Positions 11,738 to 23,699 of a stretch of DNA of 64,000 nt are shown piece by piece. The DNA comes from Malania oleifera. Taxonomy: Eukaryota > Streptophyta > Magnoliopsida > Santalales > Ximeniaceae. The position numbers were made by a program, and so were the translations under genes. How positions within the stretch are numbered: the first letter of the stretch is position 1; each line of letters begins with the position of its first letter. The stretch spans positions 11,191,764-11,255,763 of the forward strand of contig NC_080422.1 of the NCBI RefSeq assembly GCF_029873635.1. The letters are read 5' to 3'. The notes beneath the pieces were generated by a model, which saw only the letters and a program-made list of their open reading frames with translations, did not search any database and was not told the DNA's origin.

Positions 11738-12078
11738 GACAACACTCTACATATAGCCCCAAAACCAATTTTCAATAAGGAATTCATTTTATCACTCTTC
11801 TTTCTCTCTCTAACTCGATTTCTCTCACTTCTCTCTACAAATCCGACTTCGTCTTTCCCTGGCTTGACGATCAAAAGTTGCCACGGTGATCTTAGTAAGA
11901 TTCTTTACAACCTAAACGGAGCAAAAATTCAATTTGGGAAGTTTAAGAACCATCCCAAAATCATAGTAAGTGGATTTTTAGGTATTTCCAGTATTACCAA
12001 TTTTATCTAAACTCAGATTTTGTGTTGTAAGGGTATATACTGGGGCTTTGTGGAATAAAATTAGGGTGTTGTATTTTT

Positions 12079-12174
12079 AGGGTTGTAGACACCCCATTTT
12101 TACCCAGGCCCAATATTATTATTATATTACTATTATTATTTTTATTTTCATTATTATTACCTTTGTTATTTTTA

Positions 12175-12221
<47 letters not shown>

Positions 12222-13824
12222 CATTGACTTTATTATCATGGTTTTTATTTTGCATTATTATCCTAATTATTATTATTATTTTTTTTAAATATTACTTTAT
12301 TATTATTATTATCGTACTATTATTTTATTATTATTATTTTCAAATCTTGTCATTATTACATTACTATTATTATTATGATTATTATTATTAAGAATTATTA
12401 TTAGTTGCCATATTCATTATTACTATAAAAGTATAAAAATAAAAATAAAAAAGAAGAAAAAGAAAATAAAAGAGGGAGCTTTAGGGTTTTGATTTTTTAT
12501 AAATAGGAAGGAAAATAACACTCTTAGAGGAGGAGGAAGCACAAAACCAAAAAAGAAAAGAAACCTTACCTTGTAGTCTTGTGCTGCAACAATGGAGTCA
12601 TCGGCGTTTGCGCAGTCAACTAGATGAAACCAATCGAGTAACGATTTCTAATCCGATTAATGCGAAACTTTACGAGGTCTTTTCTAGCCCTTTCATCTCA
12701 ATTTTCACCGTTCAGATTCTTCTTTTGAGTTTTCCCCCTTTGTGTTAATTTCTTGCATAGTCGTATCACCGCCGCAGCAGTGGAGTCATTAGCGTCTGCG
12801 CATCCAACTGGATGAAGCCAATCGAGCAGCGATTTTTTGTTCGATCAATGCGAAATTTTACGAGGTCATTTCTAACTCTTTCTTCTTAATTTTCACCGTT
12901 CAGATTCTTCTTTTGAGTTTTCTCCCTTTGTGTTAATTTTTTGCACAGCCGTATCACCGCCGCAGCAATGGAGTTATCGGCGCCTGCGCATCTAACTGAA
13001 CGAAGCCAATCGAGTGGCGATTTCTTGTCCGATCAATTCAAAATTTTACGAGGTCGTTTCTAACTCTTTCTTCTTAATTTTCCCCATTCAGATTATTCTT
13101 TTGAGTTTTCTTCCTTTGTGTTAATTTCTTACATAGCCGTATCACCGCCGCAGCAGTGGAGTCATCGGCGCTTGCGCATCTAACTGGACGAAGCCAATCG
13201 AGTGGCGATTTCTTATCCGATCAATGCGAAATTTTACCAGGTTGTTTCTGACCCTTTCATCTTAATTCTTACCATTCAGATTATTATTTTGAGTTTTACA
13301 AATTCATTTTAATTTATTGCACAGCTGTCTCGCCGCCGCAGCAGTGGAATCGTCGGCGTATGCGCATTCAACTAGATGAAACCAATCGAGTGGCGATTTC
13401 TTATCTGATCAATCTGAAACCTTACTCGGTTGTTTCTGACTCTCCCTTGTTAATATTTATTACTTTTATTAATTTCTTTGAGTTTCGTAATTTTATCTTC
13501 ATCTCTTGGACAGCTTGTCCACACACACACAAACACACACATGCACGTGTGATGTTTTTGTAATTTGTTTATATTTTTTTTTCTTCTTCTTAATGTTATT
13601 TTGTATATATATTGTATTATTATTGTTTTATTTGTTCTAATATCTAATGTTTGGGGTTCTTTTTTTTTTTTTTTTGTTTTTTTCTTTTTGTATATGTAGG
13701 TATGTAGGTTTCTTTGGTTTTTGTTGGTTGTTTTAATGTTTAATATCCATGATATATTTTTCTTGTTATTATTATTGTATACTTTAATATTGTTGTCATA
13801 TTATCATTGTGTATTTATTTTGCA

Positions 13825-13872
<48 letters not shown>

Positions 13873-14318
13873 GTTGCATATTTATTATATATATATATTT
13901 GCATATTTATGTGATTATTATTATTACGACCTTATATTTATGTTATTAGTGATTGCATATTTTTATTGTATATTTAATTTGCATATGTATTATTTTCATT
14001 GCCTTATTTGTTTATTGGCATATTTATATTATCATTTAATTGCATGAGTAGTTTGCATATTTATTATAGCGATTGCCTCATATAATTATTTGCATATTTA
14101 TATTATTATTGACCGCATATTTTATTGTGTTTCTATTTTAGATGTTTGCTATGTTTCCTAAATATCACATTGTTTCCATATTGTATATGTATACACTTGC
14201 ATAATAGGTTTGTAGTTTGAATTATTTCCATAATTTTGTTTGCATGTTCATATATTGTATACTATTTATGGATTTCATTTGTATTGTCATATTTATATAT
14301 AATATTCGATGTGCGTAC

Positions 14319-14366
<48 letters not shown>

Positions 14367-15081
14367 GCTAGGAAGCATTATTATAGTATTTTTAATATAT
14401 ACGGTATATATTATGGTACTATTACTATGCTTGTGGTTAGCATTACTTATTAGGATAGTTTTAGTATTTTAATATACATGGTATTACTTATTATATTGTA
14501 TATCTATTATTTTGTACTATGGTACTTATGTTTATATTTTAGTATTATTGTTATTATTTTTAAATAATTTTGATTTTTATTATTCCTATGATTTTATTGC
14601 GAGGGTATGAGCCTTCGGGCATCACGTACCCTAAGCTCTGAGGGAATATCTATATATATATATATATTATCTTTATTCATTTATTATTTTATTTATTTAT
14701 TTATTTATTTTTTACATGTACTTATAAATTCATAAAAAAAGGAGTAATTTAAAGAATTATTAGATTAACTTAGAGATAATTTTAAATTAATTAGGTACCG
14801 TTCGTAAGAACGGGCGCGTAGGGGGTGCTCGTACCTTCCCCTCGCGTAACCGAACTCCCGAGCCTAACTCTGGTAATGTAGACCGATTCTACCCCTAACG
14901 GGGTAGTAATCATGTGTTCTAACCGCACTAAAGGTTAGTGGCGACTCCTACACCTTATTTTTCTATGAAAATATTAAAATGATTTTAATTCCGCCGCCCG
15001 GGGCACACGCGCGCCTGGGACGTCGCGACAAGGGTTAGGGTGTTTTTGAGACCCTGCAAGCATGGGTTGAGGACCCCAACA
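12079..15081 (+). mobile_element. Nested solo LTR F (about 3.0 kb)
   Basis: Opens near TGTAGACACCCC (12,084) and closes ...GAGGACCCCAACA (15,081). Both ends recall long LTRs of plant Tat/Ogre-type gypsy elements. No coding domain lies inside, so it is a solo LTR. The copied flank is ambiguous: TGTATTTTT occurs at 12,070 and again at 15,082, but not directly against the left TG end. It contains long (ATT)n tracts (12,176-12,222, 13,828-13,871 and 14,321-14,366), five 188-bp tandem units, and a GC-rich 3' part. The isoleucine- and tyrosine-rich open frames here are translations of (ATT)n and are not genes. Confidence 0.7.
12585..13520 (+). repeat. Five 188-bp tandem repeats inside LTR F
   Basis: The anchor GGAGTCAT (or a one- or two-base variant) recurs at 12,594, 12,782, 12,970, 13,158 and 13,346, exactly 188 bases apart each time. 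Each unit carries 'cgccgccgcagcagtgg', a 'ccaatcgagtggcgatttc' block and a T-rich half. The units differ by scattered substitutions and the last is the most diverged. Confidence 0.9.
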
Positions 15082-18000
15082 TGTATTTTTCTATATTAAA
15101 GTTTAAGAAATTGTGAATAGACAAGTTTAGAAAATATGAGTGGATAATTTTCTAGGGAAATTCAGTGATTCACTGAGAAATTCGTATAAATGTATTATTG
15201 CAGGATTTAGAGATTGGTACGCCAAGGGTGTGAGGGTAGAGTTGGAGGCGAGCCTCCTAGTCAGTTAGGTAAGGGAAATATGCTATATTAGGAATCTTAA
15301 AAATTTTATTTGTAATATATATATTTGTGTGTGTGTGTTTTAGGGTAAATTTTTATGGAGTATAAATTATCTTCATTATCAGAAAATACATATTTCAGTA
15401 TAGGGGCTTCTATTTATTTAGCTGTGTGGCATGGGTTAATCTTAGAACATTTTAGAATTTATAATAGTCTTTCAGAATATCATGATTTATATTATTTTTG
15501 CACAAGAATATGCTTTACCAGATTTTACAGAATTGTGAATTACAATATATTTTTCGTTAAATATTTGGTCGACAAATATTTCACAAGATAGATATTTTAC
15601 CAATAGATGATTTACAGTATTTGTAAAATACCATGATTTTCCAGAATTTCAAAACCATAACACTCAGATATTTTAGTTTATTCAGTCAGATATTTCAGTT
15701 GTTTCAGTAAGATATTTTAGTATTTTCAAATCAGATTTTCAGTGTTATGGTTATTTTGGAATCATGATGAAACATCAAGATAATTATATATTAGTGTAAT
15801 ATAGTAGCAGACCCTTATGGACCAGTTCAATTTTCAGAGCATGGTACCGTAGCTATTTCAGTTCAGAGTGCAACAACATATCTTCGATAGTATGTGGATT
15901 TTTTAGCAGTCGATCTTGCCTTGGTTGTGGACAGGCTCCTCATCAGTTAGGGTTGAGGCGACCGATCTAACTATCGGAGTTCAGTTGACTTATCTTGATC
16001 AGCTAATTAGGGTAAGTCCTGCTTGCGGGCCACACAACCCTATCATAAGGGGTTGAATAATGACTTTTAGTTATCCATCCAAGGAAGTTTTCTCAGTTAT
16101 TATATATATCCAGATTTACAGCAACCGTAGACATACCTATAAATATTAGAAGCATTATGAATAGAATATTCAGAAAAACAGTTTATGTTAAGCAACATAG
16201 GTGTGAACTATACTGTGTATTAATTATACGTGTTTTCTTAGACTCAGTTGGTTATAGTACTTTTAAATTAAACTTTACAATTATGTAAACTCATTTGCCA
16301 CACACTAGTAATAGCATATTTCCTTCTACTGAGAGTTGTCTCATCCCAGTAATCTATTATTTTTCAAGTGAACCAGATAGGCAAGCAGATCAGGCTCGCA
16401 GGTAGAGGGAACTGCAGTACTACCCTGTCTATAGGATGCGTTTTTTTTAAAGGGATGTATTTCAAGTGGTCTCTAGGAAAACAACTAGGAGGTTTTTGGG
16501 GATGTTCACGTTATATGTATGTATTTTGGGAGTACTGGATTCTCGTATTGTATATATGGATATATTACTTTATGTTTTCTGCTGCATACGTATGTTGTTC
16601 CATGAACAGGAATTTCCTTAGTGCTGATCTGGGGCCAGAGATGTTATAGCAGTCATTATCAAGGGTATAAAAGTATCTTATTTTGTAATATAAAAAAAAT
16701 GGCATGTAAAATCGGGTCGTTACAATACCAGAATTTAGTACGTTCTCAAAACATTAATACACACACATCTTTCCAAAAATCCCACACCAGATCTCCTATA
16801 AGCTACTAATAAATACATCTTCTCAAAACCACTTACCCTACTGACAGGGCAGTATAACTATCCGCTCTAACTCTGAGACTGATCTACTCGTCTAGTTGGA
16901 TCACCTGAAATATGTTAAATTACTAGGAAGAGATAACTCTTAGTAAGATAAAATATGTTATTACAAGTGTATAACAACTGAGTTTAGATGAATCATATAT
17001 TGATAAATAACTGAAACTGAGATAGCATGTAAAATAATATACAGTATAACTCACACCTATGTGGCTTAAAATACAACTATAGTATCTGAACTTTCTATTT
17101 ATTCATACTTCCAGTATTATATATATCTGCTGTTATTATGTAAATCTGTATACATATAAATAACTGTGAAAACTTTCCCTAAAAAATTGTATGTCATAAT
17201 TACCTCTCATGACTGGTTGTGCAGCCCATAGGCGGAACTAAACACTGGTTGGCCTACCAGAGTTAGTCTAACTGTATGCATAAACATGCCTTTAAGCACG
17301 AATGGCCAGCTCCACCTAGTCCGGACACCAGGGAGCCTCTACACTACCTGTGGCACAATCGACTATGCCATACTCTATCTAAGACGTATGATTGCACTCT
17401 GAACTGAAATAGCTACGGTACCGTGCTCTGATAACTAATCCGATTCATCAAGGATCTGATATTGTATAATACTATTCTATTTATATATATATATATATCC
17501 TACTGTTCATCATGATTATAAATAACCATAACATTGTAAAACTGATATGAATAAACTGTATTATTTAAGTTAAAATATCTGTAATATCTGATCTGTATAA
17601 TTTGTAATATCTGAACTGAAATATCTGTATATTTTGAGTGTTATGGTTTTGAAATTCAGAGAATCATGGTATTCTGTAAACACTGTAACTATCTATCTGT
17701 GTGTACTATAAATCATAATTCTATAAATATGATAAAACATATTTCTGTGCTTAAATACAGTAGATCATGATATTCTAAAAACTGTATAAATATTGTACTG
17801 AACAAATACTTACTCAGACCACACAACTAATAAATAAAACCCACATACTGAAATTTGTATAACTGTATAATTTATACCCTTTATCTCATTATCAAATATT
17901 ATAATTTACTGATAAAATTTCTGAATTTACTAGCATAGCATATTTCCCTTATCCAACTGATTAGGAGATCTGACTCCAATTTAATTCCTACGCCTGTCGC

Positions 18001-18485
18001 GCCAAACACGGAATCCTGAAATAATATACATTTCCTAATTCAATTATCCCAACTTTGAATAATAACCACATCTGCCTTTTCCCCTAAGCTCACATTTATC
18101 TTTTATTCATAAAATTTATGAACTATCAATTATTTACCAATATTATCTAAGTTCCTGGGAAAAACACCTGGTGGGATCCTTAACCCATTCCTGGTATTTG
18201 AAAACCCAAATCCTACAATGACAACACCTTAGTTAAACAACCCAAACACCAGTATATTTCCATCTAACCCAAAATCTGGGTTCAGAAAAACCTAATAACT
18301 ACTAAACCCTTAAATAACCTACTTACCCTGATTTTGAGATGATGCCCAAACTTCTCAAACCAAAATTCTACTCCGGCTAAGTTGTAGAGAATCTCCTCAG
18401 GATCTTTGTGGTAGCTTATGATCGTCAAACCGGGGAGAAATGGGGCCGAATTTGTAGAGAGAACGAGGAGAAACTGTGAGTAGAG

Positions 18486-19050
18486 TGTAACGCCCCAACC
18501 CCCTACGTGGGCTCGGTGTGCTACTAATCCATCCATTTACTTGATAATCCACATGCTAATATCATGTACGTAGCGAAAAACATAAATATAATCTCCACAA
18601 ATATAATACCAAAGTTTACTATTCCTTTCCATAATCCAAATTAACTATTCACCACTTGTAATCACATATATACATGTCTCCAAAACATAATTCTCAAATA
18701 CCAGTATTCTCAACCATCTATATCTCAAAAAACTTAAAACATAGAACATAAAATATAAATTTATATATTTCAAAATTAACATAAAAATATACCTTTTTCT
18801 CCTTCTATTTCCCAAAAATGCTATAAAACCTCGAACTCTCTAAGCTCGATTTCAAGGAAATCCCAAAAAGATAAATTCATATTCGGGTGAGACACATCTC
18901 AGTAAAAGAAGAAACAATATATTAAAGCAGCGTGTGGCTAACATAAGGTTTATAAATATCATTTTAATAACATTTGTAAAACGTTATCATAAACACTTAA
19001 ATCATTCTCTGAGCCTAATCAAACACATACAAAAGATTTAACCCACAAGA
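18486..19050 (-). mobile_element. Gypsy LTR G fragment
   Basis: Opens TGTAACGCCCC at 18,486 inside LTR D, right after TAGAG, and includes the 'ggtgagacacatctcag' block (18,878) shared by minus-strand gypsy LTRs. It does not reach an LTR end; near 19,050 it gives way to Cassandra-type sequence. Confidence 0.55.
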
Positions 19051-19454
19051 TTACCTAGTCAAAAGTGTGATGAAATTCACATCCCTTGGGTTTGGAAATG
19101 TGGATTCGCAAAGAGGACATTGCGTTCTATAAGTGGCGGAGAATGTGATACCCCGTGGAAAGGCTTAAAAAGGATTTAATGTTACTACTCATATCAACAA
19201 GGTACACATTTCTTTTCGGGAGTCTTCCCATAAGAACTCCACGGTTAAGCGTGCTTGGCTTGGAGTAATCTTGGAATGGGTGACCTTTTGGGAAGTTTTC
19301 TCAGGAAGTGTGTGACTGAGGACAAAAACACACTGAAAAGGATTTGGTCTGTGGGGCCAGTCATTAGTTCGATAAGGTCCGCTCCCTATTGCCTGGTCTA
19401 GGTAGAGGAGAAGAGACACAGTGCTCCCTGACAGACCCAGGTTGGGGTGATACA
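19051..19454 (+). mobile_element. Cassandra-type TRIM: internal part and 3' LTR
   Basis: An internal stub with a purine-rich end (19,131-19,143) leads into an LTR that opens TGTGATACCCC (19,144) and closes ...GGGGTGATACA (19,454). The LTR holds a 5S-rRNA-like stretch, the hallmark of Cassandra terminal-repeat retrotransposons in miniature, which carry no protein genes and move using proteins of other elements. The 5' LTR is missing, replaced by LTR G. The open frames on both strands between 19,189 and 19,857 run across LTR borders and are not genes. Confidence 0.75.
19228..19296 (+). ncRNA. 5S-rRNA-like promoter region in the Cassandra LTR
   Basis: 'aagaactccacggttaagcg' followed by 'tgcttggcttggagtaatc' and 'ggaatgggtgacctt' matches the 3' two-thirds of plant 5S rRNA, covering its internal RNA polymerase III control region, with a modest number of changes. 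It is a retroelement-borne derivative and not a 5S gene: the first third of 5S is absent. Confidence 0.75.
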
Positions 19455-19535
19455 TAAAGAGAGAAAAATAAGAGAGAAAGTGATTTTTCACGTTGAATCC
19501 CGATTTCAGCGTATTCATAGGGGGCTTGACACCTG

Positions 19536-19705
19536 GCTTCGTCGATGAGCCACGTGTACTCGTCGACGAACCGAATAAGGAAGTTTATCAATGAAGGTGA
19601 AGAGCTCATCAACAAACCAATGGGTTCGAAACACCCCCTCTTGGTATCTCTTCGTTGACGAGACATTGAACTTTGTCCATGAATCCTACAGGGAGTTCGT
19701 CGACG
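19536..19705. repeat. TCGTCGACGA array in LTR D
   Basis: Near copies at 19,538, 19,559, 19,652, 19,671 and 19,697, with weaker ones near 19,588 and 19,606. A G-box CACGTG at 19,551-19,556 lies inside the promoter-proximal end (minus strand). Confidence 0.75.
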
Positions 19706-19776
19706 AACCCTGTTTTGTCCTTTTAAAATTTTCCTTCTCTCTATCATTTAATAATTATAATTTCTGGGTCTCTACA

Positions 19777-20469
19777 AAGAATGTTTTACTTAGAAAAAGA
19801 AAAGGAAAAAAAAATGTAAAGAAATTAATTTTATTTGGTATTTTTCTCAAATATTAGATATTATTGTAAATAAAAATTTATTGTAGTATGATTAAAAATA
19901 TGAAAAAGTCAAATGTTAATGATGTATAGAGTTAAAACATTGTTTATAGATTTGGTGTATTTTTTATTTTTCTTGAGAAATAAACATAAAAATGTGAATT
20001 TCTTGATAGTTTCCATTTTTTTTCATTTTCTTAGTGTTTTTCGAGTTCCAAATGGAGTCTAAGGCCCCGATTGGAGTTTAGAAAATATTAGAAAAAGGAA
20101 AGAAAAATATGAAAGAATCCTCATTTTCATATTTTTCTATTAAGGAAAATAAGAAATAAAATATTAAAAAAAAACATACTAAATCTATAAACAACAATTT
20201 GATTTTTTTTAAAAAAAATTAATAATATTAAAACAAACTTTTATTTTTGATAGTTTTTAATAAATAAGGAAAATACAATGGAAAGTGAGTTTCCTCTTTA
20301 TTTTCATTTCCTTTCATTTTCCCAAGTAAAATCTTTAATTCAAATGAACCCTAAATGTCATTGCACAACACATTGCCACCACACTACTAATTTAAAAAAA
20401 AACATAAATCTAGAAAAAAATTGATGTGAGATGACATGATCACTAACATGCACTTATGCAACACAACCA
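19777..20469. other. AT-rich spacer, nothing recognised
   Basis: A/T-rich DNA without an open frame. 20,060-20,350 has the look of a small non-autonomous insertion (a 'ggccccgattggag' start and a GAAAAT-rich body), but I could not find clear terminal repeats. Confidence 0.4.
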
Positions 20470-23037
20470 AAAACTTTCAAATGTGAAAGTCTCATATCTT
20501 TTATGCTTCATACTTCTTCTAGTAGTTTGTGGTCCAATGGTACTAATGGACTTTTGTTAATCAAGTATGCTGCTATGTTGACTGCCTTTGCCCATAACTG
20601 CTTTGGTAAGTTTGACTTCATACACATACTTCTGGCTTTTTCGATCAACGATTGGTTCATCCTCTCGACTACACTGCTATGCTAGGGCATACCTAGCACA
20701 GTTCTTTCCATCATGATATCATGCTCATAGTAGAATTTCTTGAACCTGATGTCTTCATACTCACCACTGTTGTTGGTTCTCAGCTTCTTGATTTTTAAAC
20801 CAATTTCATTTTCAACCATTACTTTACAAGTCTTGAAAGCATCAAAGACATCTAATTTATATTTGAGAAAGTAAATCCATACCTTTCGAGAATAATTATC
20901 AATAAATGTCACAAAGTAATTCCTTTCGCCTGTGGATGAGAAGGTCGTCAGTCCCCATACTTTTGAATGGACTAACTTAAGTCTCTCCTTCGATCTTTGG
21001 GGTACGAGTGTATGTCTGGAAACTGACCCTTTTCTGTTTCTCATGTATGCAATGCTCGCACATGTCGATCTCTATTGATTGTAGATCTTTCAATTTTCCC
21101 TTTGAGTGCATCACCCTGAGTCCTTTCTCATTCATGTGAATGAGTCGTTGGTGCCAAATGTTGCTATCATCATTTCCTGTAGCAACTGAAATAGACATGC
21201 TAACATTGGAGGTCACATAAAGTTTTCCACTTTTCTTACCTTATGCAATCGTCAGTGCACCCTTTGATATCTTTCATTTATCGCCAATGAATGTTGTGGC
21301 GTATCCCTTATCTTCCAGTTGTTCAATTGAGATCAAGTTTTTTCTCAAGTCTAGAATATATCTGACATCCTTTAACTTTCATACGGACCCATTCATCTTA
21401 ATCTTCACAATTCCTTTGCTGGCTATGTCGCAAGGTTGATCATTGCCGAGGTATACCTTATCGAAGTCACCCGGTGTATACTCCTCTAGACAATCTCTAC
21501 TACAAGTGGCATGAAATGAGGCTCCAGAGTCAAAGACTCAAGACTCCTTCTTGCTCACCAAAGAGCATATCAAAATATCACCTTTTTCTGAAGCGACATT
21601 TTCTTCTATCTTCGCCTCATATTCTTTCCTTGGACCTTTGCATTGATTTCTATAATGCCCTGTCATTCCACAGTTCTAACACTCAATGTTCTTTGTGCCC
21701 TCAAAACATGTGAGATTTATGGATCTGGATAGTCTGGTCCTATATCTGCCATGATTATTTGATCATCTATGCTCGCTTCCTTTCCATAAATCTTTCCCTC
21801 GGCTTTCCACGTTTAATACTGAAGTTGAAGTGGAAGCATTGTTTGACTGCATCCTAATCTCTTCTATCAAAATCATGCTAATGACCTCATCATACTTTAG
21901 TTTTGATTTTCCTACGGAGCTATTGATCGCAATAACGATACCTTTCCAACTATCGGGCAACTGACTAAGAATTAGTAAGACATGGATTTCACCGTCAAAT
22001 GTGATTTCAACTAAGGCGAGTTGATCTAATAGCTCGTTGAAATTGTTCAAATGTTTACTAAAACTTTCACTTGTGGGCATGTGCATGGTAAATAACTTTT
22101 TCATTACGTGTACTTTATAAGTGGATGATGGCTGCTCGTACATGTTAGAAAGTGCATCCATAAGTGATATAGTGATTATCATGTGTTTGATGTTGAAGGC
22201 AACAGATTTTGTCAGTCTTATCCTGATAGCTTCGAGAGTTTCTTAGTTAAGCAACTCCCACTCATCCTCCTTCATGGATTCTGGATTTCCCTTTGGTCGT
22301 ACCAAACAAGTAGTCCTTAATTTGCATCTTCCATAAACTGAAATTGGTGCTGTCAAACATCTCGATCTTTGAACTCTTCTAATTCAATATCTTGATCTGC
22401 CTATATAGACATGGAATAAGCTCAAACAAACAATACGGTTGGATCCGGAACGACCGAAAACCTTGGAAATGGTTTGGCTTGTTTGGAAAAGAGACCTGAA
22501 ATGGCTCCGAAAATCCTGGTCAAACTTTTTGGTCAAATTCCATTAAACTTAATGAAATATACTTCTTTTTAACGGAATATGCTGACGCCATTACTAACGC
22601 CGTTTTTTGACATGAAAAGGGGCCCAAATGACGTGGCAAAGTAGGTCCCAGTTACTGTTGTAGTAATTGTCGTGGCAAAGTGGGTCCGAGCAGCTGACTG
22701 GTGACTGATGAGGCACTGACGAGGAGCACATTGACGTCACACTAACATCAGCTCTTCTTCAAGTTGCAGCACATGCCGTGAGCTGATCGGCACGTAAGCT
22801 CACCTGTCGGCGACTAGGAGGCGCGTGAAGACGCTGGCTAATTGCAAGAAGCGTGTGTGGGTGTGTGTGGGCTCGTGGGACCTCCGTTCGAGCTCCGATT
22901 TGCACCATTGGCTTCGTCACGGCAAGAGGAACACACTAGTGTGCTCAAAACTTGATTTTAAGATACCGGGTATAGGCTCCAATTTGGTGATTTAGCTCTG
23001 ATCTAGCGGTTTTGCTCCGATCTGGCTCTGATATCAA
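20470..23037 (-). pseudogene. Ty1/copia element, gag to integrase, decayed
   Basis: Read leftwards from the primer-binding-site-like GCTCTGATATCAA (23,025-23,037): leader; a UBN2-type gag (22,182-21,763, with 'FSKHLNNFNELLDQL'); a CCHC-like knuckle near 21,670; a protease with DSGASFHAT (about 21,500-21,530), preceded by a TGA where Trp is usual; a GAG-pre-integrase domain (21,216-20,977, 'WHQRLIHMNEKGL' and CEHC); and an integrase core (21,044-20,682, 'FIDNYSRKVWIYFL'). In the second catalytic motif the usual RTDNGGE reads RTNNSGE, so the catalytic Asp is lost. Reverse transcriptase, RNase H and the 3' LTR are absent; the copy stops near 20,470. It overlaps no host gene. Confidence 0.85.
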
Positions 23038-23038
23038 T

Positions 23039-23699
23039 TGTTAAGAATTTCACTTATGAGTTTGTCCCACGTTGCAAAATTTGTGTGGATGATGGGTGCT
23101 TATATACATGGTTGGGCCCAATACCAAATATGCTTAAACTTTTGGGTCAAGTTAGTGTTCATCAATGTGTATCAAGTCCACTCATAGACTCCTCCAGTAC
23201 TAATAAATGTTATCAGAGCCGATGGTTCGTAAATATGGGTGAGTGACATCGTAAAAGTCGAGACGTGAAGCTAATTCTCTTGATGTGCTGACAGTTGGAG
23301 GACCAAGTGTGTGACTAAGACCAATAAGGATCATCTAGGTCTGGGATGGATCTGAACAAAGTGAAGACGTGTGAGGTAAGATTGATTTGGAGGCACGTGA
23401 AATGCAATGCGAGGAATGTAAGGCATCGGTGGTATGACCCACTTGAGCAATTGTTGGGGAAATGAACTTACTCTCATAAGGGAGACGGTTTCCGTTCAAT
23501 GGGGAGCAGTTGTATGTCACAAGAGTGAGAGAGATTGTTGAGAATTCCATTTGTGAGTTTGTCCCACATTGAAAAATTTGAGTGGATGAGTGCTTATATA
23601 CATGGTTGGGCCCAAGACCCAGTAGGTTTAAACTTTTTGGTCAAGTTAGTGTTCATCCATGTGTATCAAGTCCGCTCATGGACTCCTTCGGCGCTAATA
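23039..23699 (+). mobile_element. TRIM (miniature LTR retrotransposon)
   Basis: Two related repeats, 23,039-23,205 and 23,536-23,699, both open TGTT(A/G)AGAATT and close ...CTAATA. They share a 'gcttatatacatggttgggc' TATA region. The left copy is followed by a primer-binding site TGTTATCAGAGC (23,208-23,219). The right copy is preceded by a polypurine tract 'gagtgagagagat' (23,523-23,535). The 330-bp interior has no coding capacity. This is the plan of a TRIM, about 660 bp in all. Flanks TCAAT and GTCAC do not match, so no target duplication is visible. Two short open frames inside are not genes. Confidence 0.8.

Larger units (their letters stand above)
11457..16724 (+). mobile_element. Solo LTR E with 5-bp target duplication
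   Basis: Opens TGTAGTAACC at 11,457 and closes ...GGGTCGTTACA at 16,724. It is flanked by perfect ATACC duplications (11,452-11,456 and 16,725-16,729). No internal domain is present, so it is a solo LTR left by LTR-LTR recombination. It is 5,268 bp long only because another LTR (about 12,079-15,081) is lodged inside; its own length is about 2.3 kb. It contains a palindrome array, a G-box (11,732-11,737) and a TATA-like 'acatata' (11,750). The open frame 11,735-12,010 runs through leader DNA and is not a gene. Confidence 0.85.
11277..19776 (-). mobile_element. LTR D, split three ways by later insertions
   Basis: Pieces at 11,277-11,456, 16,725-18,485 and 19,455-19,776 form one minus-strand LTR. 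It opens with TGTAACGACTTG next to a primer-binding site and closes with ...GGGTCTCTACA (19,776). The first gap is the solo LTR 11,457-16,724. The second is the insert 18,486-19,454. In the third piece the palindrome array, G-box (19,551-19,556) and a TATA-like 'ctatgaatac' (minus strand, 19,511-19,520) appear in the same order as in LTRs C and E. The pieces are not quite collinear with any single intact copy here, so the reconstruction is by homology. Right of 19,776 there is no polypurine tract, so this LTR end is an element boundary. Confidence 0.6.

Noticed and set aside
13721-14472. Several open frames of 78-108 residues
   Set aside because: They are translations of (ATT)n and neighbouring A/T-rich DNA (runs of Ile or Tyr) inside a solo LTR.
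19228-19296. A genuine 5S rRNA gene
   Set aside because: Only the 3' two-thirds of 5S is present and it sits in an LTR with TG...CA ends; it is a Cassandra-type derivative.
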